The notes beneath the pieces are model-generated. The model had not been told where the DNA came from, searched no databases, and saw nothing but the letters and a program-made list of their open reading frames with translations. Positions 7,087 to 16,529 of a stretch of DNA of 38,608 nucleotides are shown here, in pieces. Both the position numbers and the translations under genes were made by a program. Numbering within the stretch: the first letter of the stretch is position 1; every line of letters begins with the position of its first letter. This DNA is from a bacterium. GTDB taxonomy: Bacteria > Spirochaetota > Spirochaetia > Treponematales > Rectinemataceae. The DNA lies in NCBI GenBank assembly GCA_021782015.1, contig JAJXVS010000002.1:1-38608 (forward strand), read 5' to 3'.

Positions 7087-8495
7087 GGGCGGCCGAAGGC
7101 GACCCCCGCGACAGTAGTCGCGTCGCGAACCACTGCGATGTTCGCTCCGATGTCGCGAACATTGATTTTAATTGGTTCGTCGCGAACCACTGCGATGTTC
7201 GCTCCGATGTCGCGACCATTGATTTGCAGTGGTTCGCGGCGGAGGACGAGGGGAGGACGGAGGAGCCTTCCGAGTACAAGATCCGCAAGGCCCGCGAGGA
7301 GGGGCGCGTCGCGAAGAGCCAGGAGCTCGTCGGGGCTCTCGGTCTCCTCATCCCGGCCTCGGTGCTGGTCATCCTGGCGCCGTCGATGCTGCGGACCCTG
7401 CGTGAAATGATTCTCTACTATTTCATGATCGCCACCGAGACGGACATCACGACGGACGGAGGGGTGGTCGCCGCCAGTTTTGTCGCCTATTTCGCGCGTC
7501 TGGCCCTTCCCCTCGGCATCGCGGGCATGGTGTCCGGGATCGCCTCAAATATGCTCCAGGTGGGCTTCGTGTTCTCGGCCAAGCCCATCACTCCGGATTT
7601 TTCGCGCATCGTGCCCCGCATCGGCCAGTGGCTCAAGAAGAGCATGTTCTCCGCCGAAGGGATCTTCAATCTCGCTAAGACCATCGCCAAGGTCGCCATC
7701 GTGGCGGCCGTTTCGTGGGTGACGATTTCGAGCCAATTGGGAAAGCTTCTTTCTTCCATCACCACCTCGTTCTGGGTGGCCGTCGCCTTCGTCGGCGGTC
7801 TGGCGATGCGCCTGGTCATCGAGGTCGCGGTCCTCCTCCTCGTGCTTTCGGTGCCCGACTTCCTGTTCCAGAGGCGGCAGTACCGGGAATCCCTCAAGAT
7901 GTCCCGTGAAGAAGTCAAGGAAGAGCGCAAGATGATGGAGGGCGACCCCCTCGTCAAGAACAGGCTCCGGCAAAGGATGCAGGAGCTCCTGGCGAAGAAC
8001 ATGGCGGCCAACGTGCCCAAGGCCGATGTCGTCATCGCCAACCCGACGCACTATGCCGTTGCCCTCGAATGGAACCGGGAGGCGATGGCCGCGCCCGTTG
8101 TCACGGCCAAGGGCGTCGACGACATGGCCCTCCGCATACGCCGAATAGCCGAGGAAAACGCCGTGCCGGTCGTCGAAAACCGCCCCCTGGCCCGCGCCCT
8201 CTACGCGGAGGTCCAGATCGGCGATGCCATCCCCGAGAAATACTATCAGGCGATCGCCGCCGTCCTCGCCTCCGTCTACTCGGCGAGCGGCGAAGCCCAA
8301 GCCATCCGCGGAGCGGCGGCGCAAGGCTCCCGCGACGCCTCGGCTTCGGAAGGGGACGGGTCGGCGGGGGCTTCGGCTGGGGCCGTGTCGGCGGGGGCCG
8401 TGTCGGCTGGGGCCGTGTCGGCTGGGGCCGCGCGCGAGACCGCCGGCCTGGCCGATGGCCCCGGTCGGCGCGGTTCGATGAGGGCAGAGGTATGA
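7083..8495 (+). CDS. flhB: Flagellar export switch protein FlhB with duplicated N-terminus and repeat tail
   Basis: FlhB sets the switch from rod/hook to filament export by cleaving itself at NPTH, seen here at residues 320-323. The product is 470 residues, about 100 longer than usual. ATG 7083 overlaps the fliR stop; the longer track start lies inside fliR. The extra length has two sources. Residues 14-51 are two 19-residue copies, the second running into the normal treponemal start IDLQWFAAEDEGRTEEP. A tail of about 80 residues after the core contains GAVSA repeats. Four membrane helices and the linker KMMEGDPLVKNRLRQRMQEL look intact, so the protein is probably functional. Whether the true start lies after the repeat cannot be decided; no better ribosome site is visible there. 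Confidence 0.94.
   Translation: MRAAEGDPRDSSRVANHCDVRSDVANIDFNWFVANHCDVRSDVATIDLQWFAAEDEGRTEEPSEYKIRKAREEGRVAKSQELVGALGLLIPASVLVILAPSMLRTLREMILYYFMIATETDITTDGGVVAASFVAYFARLALPLGIAGMVSGIASNMLQVGFVFSAKPITPDFSRIVPRIGQWLKKSMFSAEGIFNLAKTIAKVAIVAAVSWVTISSQLGKLLSSITTSFWVAVAFVGGLAMRLVIEVAVLLLVLSVPDFLFQRRQYRESLKMSREEVKEERKMMEGDPLVKNRLRQRMQELLAKNMAANVPKADVVIANPTHYAVALEWNREAMAAPVVTAKGVDDMALRIRRIAEENAVPVVENRPLARALYAEVQIGDAIPEKYYQAIAAVLASVYSASGEAQAIRGAAAQGSRDASASEGDGSAGASAGAVSAGAVSAGAVSAGAARETAGLADGPGRRGSMRAEV
7122..7235 (+). repeat. 57-bp tandem duplication at the 5' end of flhB
   Basis: Two 57-bp units (7122-7178, 7179-7235) differ at only a few bases and encode VANHCDVRSDVANIDFNWF and VANHCDVRSDVATIDLQWF. 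Each unit begins with CGCGAACCACTGC, the exact reverse complement of GCAGTGGTTCGCG, which encodes the conserved LQWFA just after the array. The unit junction can fold as TGGTTCG-TCG-CGAACCA. The frame is kept. Confidence 0.95.
8379..8432 (+). repeat. 15-bp tandem repeat in the 3' end of flhB
   Basis: Three units of GGGGCCGTGTCGGCN (8379-8393, 8394-8408, 8409-8423) and a partial fourth encode successive GAVSA pentapeptides in the C-terminal tail of FlhB, beyond its conserved domain. Confidence 0.95.
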
Positions 8496-8516
8496 TGAAC
8501 ATGTCCGGAGGCCACC

Positions 8517-10610
8517 ATGGCTGACACTACACAGAGGGCCCAGTTCGGCAATCTCCTGGCCAATCCCTCGGACCTCGCGGTCGCGGGGGGCACGATCTCG
8601 GTGATCCTGATGATCATGATCCCCGTGCCCACCATCCTCCTCGACGCCCTTCTCGCCTTCAACCTCACCGTTTCGATACTCATAATACTTATTGTTCTCT
8701 ACACGCGGAAGGCCACCGATTTCTCCATCTTCCCGACGATGCTTCTCGTGACCACCGTCTTCGGGCTGGCGCTCAACATCTCCTCGACGCGCCTCATCCT
8801 CTCCAAGGGCTCGAACTTTGACGGCCACCTCATCCGCGCCTTCGCGAGCTTCGTAGTGGGCACAGGCGGCGCCGAGGGCCTGGTCATTGGCTTCATAATA
8901 TTCATTGTGATCATCGCGGTGCAGGCCATTGTCATCACGAAGGGTGCGACCCGCATCGCCGAGGTGGCGGCCCGCTTCACCCTGGACGGACTGCCGGGCA
9001 AGCAGATGGCCATCGAGGCCGAGTACAATTCCGGCTCGATCTCCGAGGAAGAGGCGGTCAAGCGCAAGTCCGAGGTCCAGCGCGAGGTCGATTTCTACGG
9101 CCAGATGGACGGCGCCTCGAAATTCATCTCGGGAAACGTCAAGATCGCGATATTCATTTCGGCCGTCAACCTGGTCGCCGGATTCATCATCGGGATGGTC
9201 CTCCACCACGAGGATTTCAACACGGCGATCACCACCTATACCTCGCTCACGATCGGCGAGGGGCTGCTTGCCCAGCTTCCCGCCCTCCTCGTCTCGACGG
9301 CGACCGGCATAATTGTGACGAGAGCCAATGCGCAGGGGACCTTCGGCGCCGAGGTGGCGACCCAGTTCTCGCAGAACTCGCGGGTCTACCTCATCGCGGC
9401 GGCCGTGCTCGCCCTGATGTCGATCCTTCCCGGCTTTCCCTGGTACGTCCTCATCCCCATGGCGGCCGCCTTCGCCTTCGTGGGCTTCCGGCTCGCCCGC
9501 AAGGAGACGGTTGCGGCCGAGAAGGCCAAGGCCACGGCGGCCGGGCTTGGCCGCAAGGCCGAGGCGCCCTCGGACCTTTCGCCCGTCGTGCCCCTCGATC
9601 CCATCAGTCTGGAACTCGGCTACGGGTTGATTCCCCTCGTGGACAAGGACAAGGGCGCCGACCTCCTGGAGCGCATCACCCGCATCCGCAAGGAGACGGC
9701 CCTTGAGATGGGCCTCGTCGTCCCGCGAATCCGCATAATTGACAACATGCGTCTTGAACCCTCCGAATATTCCTTCAAGATAAAGGGTGTCCAGGTCGGC
9801 CGCGGCCTCATTCGCGTCGGGCTCTATCTCGCCATCAACCCCGGAGGCGTCTCGGAGGAGGTCCCCGGCGAGAAGACGAAGGACCCCACCTTCGGCCTTC
9901 CGGCCCTCTGGATCGCCGAGGAGCAGCGCGACCGCGCCGAACGCGCCGGCTACACGATCGTCGACGCGCCGAGCATCATCGCGACCCACCTGGCGGAACT
10001 CATCAAGCGGCACGCATCGGAGATCCTCGGGCGCCAGGAAGTGCAGTCGATCCTCGACACGCTGAAGAAGGACTACCCCGCCGTCGTGGAAGAGACTTCC
10101 AAGCGGCTCTCCCTCGGCGAAATCCAGAAGGTCCTCCAGGGACTCCTTCGGGAGCAGGTCTCGATCCGCAACATGGTGGCCATTCTCGAGACCCTCGCCG
10201 ATTACGCCGGCGTCACCAAGGACCCCGGCTTCCTCGTCGAAAAGGCCAGGCAGGCCCTGTCGCGGCAGATATGTCAGCAGTATTCGGACGATGACCGCAG
10301 CATCAGGGTGCTCACGGTCGAGCAGGGCCTCGAACAGAAGATCATCGATTCGCGCGTCGACCAGCCCGGCGGGGCCATTTCCGCCCTTGAGCCGGCCCTG
10401 CAGCGCCAATGGGTCAAGGCCCTCACCAAGGCCGTGCAGGCAGTCCAGCAAAAGGGCTGGTTCCCGATCGTCCTCTGCTCAGAGGCTGCGCGCGCCCTCG
10501 TAAAATCAAGTACTGAACGTGAGATACCCGACCTCGTCGTCCTGTCCGTCCCGGAAATCGTCGTGGACGCCAGGGTCGAGGCGGTCGGCGAAATAAGGCT
10601 GGAAGGGTGA
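8517..10610 (+). CDS. flhA: Flagellar export gate protein FlhA
   Basis: FlhA is the large nonameric gate subunit that receives chaperone-substrate complexes in its cytoplasmic ring. The 697 residues are normal: seven to eight membrane helices in the first half, with the conserved cytoplasmic loop (TKGATRIAEVAARFTLDGLPGKQMAIEAEYNSG), then a soluble domain with EVQSILDTLKKDYPAVVEE and LPDLVVLS-like segments. GGAGG precedes ATG 8517 by 7 nt. flhF follows after 4 bp. Confidence 0.96.
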   Translation: MADTTQRAQFGNLLANPSDLAVAGGTISVILMIMIPVPTILLDALLAFNLTVSILIILIVLYTRKATDFSIFPTMLLVTTVFGLALNISSTRLILSKGSNFDGHLIRAFASFVVGTGGAEGLVIGFIIFIVIIAVQAIVITKGATRIAEVAARFTLDGLPGKQMAIEAEYNSGSISEEEAVKRKSEVQREVDFYGQMDGASKFISGNVKIAIFISAVNLVAGFIIGMVLHHEDFNTAITTYTSLTIGEGLLAQLPALLVSTATGIIVTRANAQGTFGAEVATQFSQNSRVYLIAAAVLALMSILPGFPWYVLIPMAAAFAFVGFRLARKETVAAEKAKATAAGLGRKAEAPSDLSPVVPLDPISLELGYGLIPLVDKDKGADLLERITRIRKETALEMGLVVPRIRIIDNMRLEPSEYSFKIKGVQVGRGLIRVGLYLAINPGGVSEEVPGEKTKDPTFGLPALWIAEEQRDRAERAGYTIVDAPSIIATHLAELIKRHASEILGRQEVQSILDTLKKDYPAVVEETSKRLSLGEIQKVLQGLLREQVSIRNMVAILETLADYAGVTKDPGFLVEKARQALSRQICQQYSDDDRSIRVLTVEQGLEQKIIDSRVDQPGGAISALEPALQRQWVKALTKAVQAVQQKGWFPIVLCSEAARALVKSSTEREIPDLVVLSVPEIVVDARVEAVGEIRLEG

Positions 10611-10614
10611 CGAC

Positions 10615-11988
10615 ATGCAATATTTCACCGAACAGGCATCATCGCACCGCGAAGCGGTCGAGACGGTGCGCAACAAGTACGGGGAGCAGGCCCAGATCCT
10701 TTCGCACCGGACCGTGAGATCGGGGGGCATCCTCGGTCTCTTCGCCCGCGAGGTGGTCGAGGTTTCGGGCTACCTCAAGCCCAGGTCGGCGACACAGGCG
10801 ACAGCTCTCGCGGCGGCGCAGGCGATGGCGGCCCCTCGATCGCGCGACCCCGATTTGGAGGAGGAGAAGCGCCGGATCATAGACCTGGCGAGGGCCGGCG
10901 GACAGGGCGCCGCTGCCGCGAAGGCGGGTTCCGGTCCACAACAGCGGCCTGCCACCGCCGCTACGGCCGCGGCCACACCCCAGGCTGAATCGCGCAACGG
11001 CGACCGAGCCCTCGACAAGGTCCTCGAGGAGATACGTGACCTCAAGAGCTCGATGGGCGCCTCGATGGCGGGCCAAGGGGAGGGGCACGAGTCCATCTCG
11101 AAGATCGACGCACTCCTCGCCGACAACGACTTTTCGGAAACCTACCGCCGGGACATCGTCGCGCGCATCCGCCGCGATTTCACCCTCGAGACCCTTGAGG
11201 ATTTCGACCTGGTCCAGGATCGGGTGCTCGAATGGATCGGGGACTCCATCACGACCTGGCGCGAACAGGAGGGGAGCAAGCCGCGCATCCTCGCCCTCGT
11301 CGGGCCGACAGGGGTGGGGAAGACGACGACCATCGCCAAGCTGGCTGCCATCTACACGGTCGGCATCGGCGTCGAAAAGCCCCTTTCCGTGCGGATGATC
11401 ACAATTGATAACTATCGCATCGGCGCCCGCCAGCAGATCGAGACCTACGGCAACATCATGGGCGTGCCCGTCTCCTGCGTCGAGACCGAGGAGGACCTGC
11501 GCAAGACCCTCGATCTCCATTCGGACGCCGACCTCATCCTCGTCGACACGATTGGCAAGAGCCCTCGGGACTCGGTCAAGCTGGCGGAGGTGCAAAGGCT
11601 CGTCGCCGTGTGCGGGTCCAGGGCGGAGATCCACCTCGCCCTCGCCTCGACCACGAAGGCCAGCGACATGGCCTCGATCCTCAGGCAATTCGAACCGTTC
11701 AACTACCGCGCCGTCGTGCTCACGAAGCTCGACGAGACGGATCGCGTGGGCAACGCGATCTCCGTCCTCGCGGAAAAGGGCAAGGCCATTTCCTACATGA
11801 CGACGGGTCAGCGCGTGCCGCAGGACATCGAGAGGGCCCAGGCCCTCCGCCTGCTCATGCGGCTCGAGGGTTTCAGGCCGAACAGGGCCGAACTCGAGGA
11901 GCGCTTCGCGCCGCCCTCCGGCACGCCGAGGCAGCAGAGGGGATCGATGCGATCGGCGGAAGGCGCCGCGCGAGGGGGGAGGCAGTAA
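10615..11988 (+). CDS. flhF: SRP-like GTPase FlhF
   Basis: FlhF fixes the site and number of flagella, which in spirochaetes is subpolar. The 457-residue product has the N-terminal B domain (QYFTEQASSHREAVETVRNKYG), a variable Ala-rich region, an N domain, and the GTPase G domain with LVGPTGVGKTTTIAKL, the VDTIGKSPRD switch and LTKLDETDRVGNAI. The stop overlaps the start of flhG by one base (TAATG), so the antagonistic pair is translationally coupled. Confidence 0.96.
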   Translation: MQYFTEQASSHREAVETVRNKYGEQAQILSHRTVRSGGILGLFAREVVEVSGYLKPRSATQATALAAAQAMAAPRSRDPDLEEEKRRIIDLARAGGQGAAAAKAGSGPQQRPATAATAAATPQAESRNGDRALDKVLEEIRDLKSSMGASMAGQGEGHESISKIDALLADNDFSETYRRDIVARIRRDFTLETLEDFDLVQDRVLEWIGDSITTWREQEGSKPRILALVGPTGVGKTTTIAKLAAIYTVGIGVEKPLSVRMITIDNYRIGARQQIETYGNIMGVPVSCVETEEDLRKTLDLHSDADLILVDTIGKSPRDSVKLAEVQRLVAVCGSRAEIHLALASTTKASDMASILRQFEPFNYRAVVLTKLDETDRVGNAISVLAEKGKAISYMTTGQRVPQDIERAQALRLLMRLEGFRPNRAELEERFAPPSGTPRQQRGSMRSAEGAARGGRQ

Positions 11989-12884
11989 TGGAAGACCAGG
12001 CACAGGCGCTGCGGGAGCTCATGAACTCGTCGAAACCCGCACCCAAGGCGCCGGAGCGCCCCGGTGTTCAATCCGGGCCCGAAAGGAAAACCCGCATCAT
12101 AGCCGTGACGAGCGGAAAGGGCGGGGTCGGCAAGACCAATGTGTCGGTCAACCTGGCCATCGCCTACGCGAAAATCGGCAAAAAGGTCATCGTGATGGAC
12201 GCGGACCTCGGTCTGGCCAACGTGAACATCATGCTCAACGTCATCCCGAAGCACAATTTGTACCACGTGATCCGCAAACAGAAGACGATGCGCGACATCA
12301 TCTACGATACGGACTATGGCATCCAGATCGTGGCTGGGGCTTCGGGCTTTTCCAAGATCGCCAACCTGAGCGAGGACGAGCGCCAGAGTTTCATCGACGA
12401 GCTCTACGCCCTGTCCCAGGCCGACATCGTGATCATCGACACGAGCGCCGGCGTGTCGAGCAACGTGCTTTCCTTCGTTGCGGCCGCCGACGAGGCCATC
12501 ATCGTAACCACCCCGGAACCGACGGCCATCACCGACGCCTACGGCATCATCAAGATCATCGCCACCGAGGTGGAGAACCTCAACATCGGCCTCAAGCTCG
12601 TCGTCAATCGGGCCAAGACCGTCATCGAGGGGCGGAAGGTGGCCGACCGCATCATCGAGATCTCGGCCAACTTTCTCAATCTCAAGGTCGAGTATCTCGG
12701 CTGCATTTTCGACGACCCCGTCGTTCCCCAGGCAGTCCTTCGGCAAAAACCCTTTATCGTTTCCGATCCGAAATCCAAGGCCGCCATTTCCATCCAGCAC
12801 CTTGTCGGGCGCCTCGAAAAGACCGAATTCGAGGCCGACGCCGGGCTCGGCCGCTTTATCCGCAAACTATTCGGCAAGGAGTGA
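11988..12884 (+). CDS. flhG: MinD-like ATPase FlhG (YlxH)
   Basis: FlhG stimulates FlhF GTPase and limits flagellar number. The real start is ATG 11988, overlapping the flhF stop and preceded by GGGGGAGG; the track ORF begins 378 bp earlier inside flhF. The 298 residues carry the deviant Walker A TSGKGGVGKTNVSVNLA, an N-terminal DQAQALRELM activator helix like that of FlhG, Walker B-like IIDTSAGVSSN, and a C-terminal amphipathic membrane-targeting helix (FIRKLFGKE). Confidence 0.95.
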   Translation: MEDQAQALRELMNSSKPAPKAPERPGVQSGPERKTRIIAVTSGKGGVGKTNVSVNLAIAYAKIGKKVIVMDADLGLANVNIMLNVIPKHNLYHVIRKQKTMRDIIYDTDYGIQIVAGASGFSKIANLSEDERQSFIDELYALSQADIVIIDTSAGVSSNVLSFVAAADEAIIVTTPEPTAITDAYGIIKIIATEVENLNIGLKLVVNRAKTVIEGRKVADRIIEISANFLNLKVEYLGCIFDDPVVPQAVLRQKPFIVSDPKSKAAISIQHLVGRLEKTEFEADAGLGRFIRKLFGKE

Positions 12885-12915
12885 GGCGATGGGGCCGTAC
12901 GCTATGTCGGCGAAC

Positions 12916-12945
12916 TTGACGGCGCTTTGTCTTTCATCCTACTCT
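12916..12945 (+). promoter_or_regulatory. Candidate sigma70 promoter upstream of the fliA segment
   Basis: TTGACG (12916-12921) and TACTCT (12940-12945) are separated by 18 bp, in the 86-bp gap after flhG. It would drive the membrane-protein gene, fliA and the genes behind them independently of the main flagellar promoter. Confidence 0.5.
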
Positions 12946-12970
12946 TTCGGAATGGGCTGGGAGGGAGCCG

Positions 12971-13702
12971 GTGAATGCTGACCTGCGCGCGCCGCTCCTC
13001 GTCGGCGCCGTGGCCGCCGGGCTTTCAATGCTCGTCGGGCTCATTGCTCATGTCTCGTTCTTCCCCCTCATTCTGAGGGCCCTGCTCTTTGGCGCGGTTT
13101 TTGGCGCTCTCACTTGGGGGGCGACCGTTTTGCTCCATTCCTATGTGCCTGATCTCTTCGATGTCGCAGGCGGGGGCAATGACGTGGTCGGGTCGACCTT
13201 CGGCCTGGAGGAAGGTGCCGACGAACAACTCGGTGGCGCCGTCGACATCGTTCTCGATGATCGCGAAGACGAGGGTCTTGCGGCCGTCGGTCACGGTTTC
13301 GGCGGATCGGCGGGCCCCGCTCGCCATCCGGCCAGGGCCTCGGTCGGCGATGAAGAGGTTCTCGATGTCGCTCCCATGGGCGACCTTACGGATACCGAGG
13401 CGGCCGAGCCTCCGATAGTCGAACTGGCGGAAGAGGCCGAGCCGGCCGGCGCGATTGTTTCGGCGGGTGCCGCGGGCGGCATGGACGACCTGGATATCCT
13501 GCCGGACCTCGATGCCCTCGCCGGAGAGTACGGAACCTTCGACCTTGCTCCTGCCCGCTCGGCGGAAACTTTCGCGCCGTCGCATGGGGCCGGAGGGGAC
13601 GATTCCCATCCGGGCTCGTCGGCCGTCGGTACGGGCGGCTCGGATCCGGCCACCCTGGCTGCGGCGGTCCGGACGATGCTTAAACGAGATCAGAAAGGCT
13701 AG
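12971..13702 (+). CDS. Uncharacterised membrane protein between flhG and fliA
   Basis: A 243-residue protein starting at GTG 12971 after GGGAGG. Two N-terminal membrane helices (about 6-27 and 30-55) are followed by a long acidic Ala/Gly/Asp/Glu-rich region and a short basic C-terminal helix (LAAAVRTMLKRDQKG). I recognise no domain. An uncharacterised gene in this position between flhG and the sigma gene is, from memory, also seen in treponemes. A motility-related role is suggested only by position. fliA starts 6 bp after it. Confidence 0.8.
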   Translation: MNADLRAPLLVGAVAAGLSMLVGLIAHVSFFPLILRALLFGAVFGALTWGATVLLHSYVPDLFDVAGGGNDVVGSTFGLEEGADEQLGGAVDIVLDDREDEGLAAVGHGFGGSAGPARHPARASVGDEEVLDVAPMGDLTDTEAAEPPIVELAEEAEPAGAIVSAGAAGGMDDLDILPDLDALAGEYGTFDLAPARSAETFAPSHGAGGDDSHPGSSAVGTGGSDPATLAAAVRTMLKRDQKG

Positions 13703-13708
13703 GCGACG

Positions 13709-14497
13709 ATGGCGGAAAACCCCCTGGCTCGAATGAGCGAAGATGAACTCTGGGCCCTGTACAGGAAGGCGAAGGATCCCTGGATCCGCGATGCCTTTAT
13801 CAAACAGTACGCGCCCCTGGTCAAATACGTGGCCGGCAAGGTGGCCGCCAGCATGCCCAATTCCGTGGAATTCGACGACCTTGTGGGCTTCGGTGTCTTT
13901 GGCCTTCTCGACGCCATCGAGAAATTCGATCCGGAAAAGAACGTCAAGTTCAAGACCTACGCGGTGACGAGGATCAGGGGGGCGATTTTCGATGAACTTC
14001 GATCGATCGATTGGGTGCCCCGATCCGTTCGCCAGAAGACCAAGGAGATCGAGGAGGCGATAGTCGTCCTCGAAGCCTCGCTCGGCCGGCCTGCGACTGA
14101 CCAGGAAATCGCCGAGTCCCTCGGGGTCAGCGAGGAGGAACTCCTCAAGACCATGCTCAAGATTTCCGGCACCGCCGTGCTGTCCCTCAACGATGTGTGG
14201 TTTTCGGGCGACGAGGCGGACAAGATTTCCATCGGGGAGAGCATCGAATCCCCCACGAGCTTCAACCCCGATTCCTCGGTGGAGCGCGAAGAGATAAAGA
14301 GGGTGATCGTCCAATCGATTTCCGAACTCCCCGAAAAGGAAAAAAAGGTTCTCATTCTTTATTATTATGAGGATCTTACTCTCAAGGAAATCGGGCAGGT
14401 GCTCGAAGTCACGGAATCGCGCGTGAGCCAGCTCCACACCAAGGCGATCCTTAGGCTTCGCGCCAAGCTCACGAACATGCGGAAGGGGATCTTCTGA
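13709..14497 (+). CDS. fliA: Flagellar sigma factor FliA/WhiG (sigma28)
   Basis: This sigma factor directs RNA polymerase to late flagellar promoters such as those of filament genes. The 262 residues show region 2 ([39 protein letters not shown]), the sigma28-typical [10 protein letters not shown] junction, region 3 ([20 protein letters not shown]), and region 4 with an HTH ([25 protein letters not shown]). No anti-sigma FlgM gene is seen beside it. Confidence 0.95.
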   Translation: MAENPLARMSEDELWALYRKAKDPWIRDAFIKQYAPLVKYVAGKVAASMPNSVEFDDLVGFGVFGLLDAIEKFDPEKNVKFKTYAVTRIRGAIFDELRSIDWVPRSVRQKTKEIEEAIVVLEASLGRPATDQEIAESLGVSEEELLKTMLKISGTAVLSLNDVWFSGDEADKISIGESIESPTSFNPDSSVEREEIKRVIVQSISELPEKEKKVLILYYYEDLTLKEIGQVLEVTESRVSQLHTKAILRLRAKLTNMRKGIF

Positions 14498-14546
14498 GCG
14501 TCCGGCCGCCACAGACGCGCGGACGGGCGGGGAGGGACGGCAAGGC

Positions 14547-16529
14547 ATGACAGGCAAGCTCGGGCTCGCGGAGATAACGGGTCTCATGCGCCGCTATCTG
14601 GACGAGGACTCCTCGCGGAAGTCCCTCGCCGTCGAGGGGAAGACCCTCGACGAGGCTCTCTCCAACGCGGCCATCCAGCTCGAGGTTCCGGTCGTCCGCG
14701 TCGAGTACGAAATCATCGAGCAGGGGGCCGAGGGGCTCTTCGGAGCCGGTCGCAAGGTCTGGAAGATCAAGGCCTGGGTCGCCGCCGAAAAAAAGACCGT
14801 TGAACGCGTCGCGGCCGAGGCCGCGGAAATGCCCGACGATGGTATTCCGATCGCCCCTGTCCAGCGCGACACCGACGGCGAATGCTTTGTGCGGCTTTCC
14901 CCGGACGGCGTCCTTCTCAAGGTGACTTCCCCGACGGGCGCCGGCAAGAAGGTCACAGAGCGCCACGCGACCGACCGACTCGAACAGCGGGCCGTGCACG
15001 ATTTCGACGACGCCCTCGTGCGCGAGGTCGTGAAGCGGGCTTCGGGAGAGTATATCCGCGTCGGTTCCTTCATCTCCAATCCGGCCAACGACGCCCTGTT
15101 CTCGGTCGACATCACCGATCAGGAGATGAAGGCCTTCATCACGATCACTCCACCGGGGCCGGGGGGCTGCGATCTGTCGAAGGACACCCTGCTTTCCGTG
15201 CTCCGGAACAACCGCGTCGTCTACGGCGTCAACGAGGGCGCGCTGCAGGCGATCGAGGACAAGCCGCGCTACCGGGAGCCGGTCCTCGTCGCCGAGGGCA
15301 TGAAGCCCCAGAACGGCAAGGACGCCGGCGTCCTCTTCAACTTCGAGACGGACAAGTCCCGCATCCATCTCAAAGAAGCGGCCGATGGCAAGGTCAATTT
15401 CCGGGAACTCGGCCTCATCCAGAACGTGATGGCGGGCCAGCCCCTGGCCAGGCGGATTCCCCCGGAAACGGGAAAGCCGGGCCGCACGGTGACCGGGAAG
15501 ATCATACCCGCGAGGAACGGGAAGGACGCGAGTCCGCCCCTTGGGCGCAACGTCCACCTGGGCGACGACGGCCTCACCATCATCGCCGATCTCAACGGAC
15601 AGGTCACCTTCATCGGCGGCAAGATCAACGTCGAGGAAATCCTCACAATTCAAGGCGATGTCTCGCTCAAGACGGGCAACGTGATGTTCCTCGGAACGGT
15701 GATCGTCCAGGGCAACGTCGAGGACGGCTATTCGGTGAAGGCCTCGGGCAACATCGAGGTCCGCGGAAACGTGGGCAAGGCCGAGGTGGTCGCCGAGGGC
15801 GACGTGGTCATCCACCAGGGCATCAACGCCAAGTCGGGCGGCATCATCTCGGCCGGCAAGAATCTCTGGTCGAAGTTCATCGAGAACGCCACCGTCGACG
15901 TGGGCGAGAACCTCATCGTCTCCGAGGGCATGATCAACTCGACGGTGGTGGCCAACAGGAAAATCATCTGTCAGGGCAAGCGGGCGGCCATCGTGGGCGG
16001 CAAGTACCGCGCCTGCGAGGAGATCAACGCGAAGACCCTCGGCTCCCCCGTCGGCGGCGCCGAGACCATCCTCGAAGTGGGCTACGACCCGAAGAGCAAG
16101 GAAAGGGCGGACGCCCTGCAGATGCAGGTGCAGAAGATGAAGCGCCAGCTGGACACCTTCGACAAGAACATCGCCACCCTCAACGCCCAGAAGCAGAAAA
16201 AGGAACTTTCCGAGGAGAAGGCCGCCATCCTCCAGGATCTTCTCCTCCGGAGGGATGACCTCATCGGCGAGATGCGCGCCCTCGCCAAGGAGATCGAGGC
16301 AATACTGATCTATCTCAACGGGCTCAAGGCGAAGGGCCGGGTCAGCGCCTCGGGCCGGATTTATCCAGGCGTCAAGATCCGCATCAAGGAAGCGAGCGAG
16401 GACATCAGGACCGAAGCCAAGGGGCTCACCTTCTACCTCGAAGGGCTCATCATCAAGACCACCCGCTACGAAGAGCCCGAGGACGATGTCCTCAAAAAGG
16501 GGCCGCCCGATGCCTATAAGGCCGATTGA
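14547..16529 (+). CDS. Jag-N/FapA (DUF342) family protein
   Basis: The 660 residues begin with a Jag-N-like domain (VEGKTLDEALSNAAIQLEVP, then EYEIIEQGAEGLFGAGRKVWKI) and continue with the FapA/DUF342 architecture. That consists of a beta-helix region rich in hydrophobic/Gly repeats (GNVMFLGTVIVQGNVEDGYSVKASGNIEVRGNVGKAEVVAEGDV) and a C-terminal coiled coil (about 515-600) before a final beta segment. FapA proteins are called flagellar assembly proteins from genomic context, or membrane-associated polymerising scaffolds; the molecular role is unsettled. The Jag-N domain suggests RNA or membrane association. The 3' end overlaps the next gene by 20 bp. Confidence 0.88.
   Translation: MTGKLGLAEITGLMRRYLDEDSSRKSLAVEGKTLDEALSNAAIQLEVPVVRVEYEIIEQGAEGLFGAGRKVWKIKAWVAAEKKTVERVAAEAAEMPDDGIPIAPVQRDTDGECFVRLSPDGVLLKVTSPTGAGKKVTERHATDRLEQRAVHDFDDALVREVVKRASGEYIRVGSFISNPANDALFSVDITDQEMKAFITITPPGPGGCDLSKDTLLSVLRNNRVVYGVNEGALQAIEDKPRYREPVLVAEGMKPQNGKDAGVLFNFETDKSRIHLKEAADGKVNFRELGLIQNVMAGQPLARRIPPETGKPGRTVTGKIIPARNGKDASPPLGRNVHLGDDGLTIIADLNGQVTFIGGKINVEEILTIQGDVSLKTGNVMFLGTVIVQGNVEDGYSVKASGNIEVRGNVGKAEVVAEGDVVIHQGINAKSGGIISAGKNLWSKFIENATVDVGENLIVSEGMINSTVVANRKIICQGKRAAIVGGKYRACEEINAKTLGSPVGGAETILEVGYDPKSKERADALQMQVQKMKRQLDTFDKNIATLNAQKQKKELSEEKAAILQDLLLRRDDLIGEMRALAKEIEAILIYLNGLKAKGRVSASGRIYPGVKIRIKEASEDIRTEAKGLTFYLEGLIIKTTRYEEPEDDVLKKGPPDAYKAD

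Noticed and set aside
7545-10451. 968-aa minus-strand ORF opposite flhB/flhA
   Set aside because: High-GC antisense shadow: rich in Asp/His/Arg/Gly, with no domain, and lying entirely opposite two certain genes.
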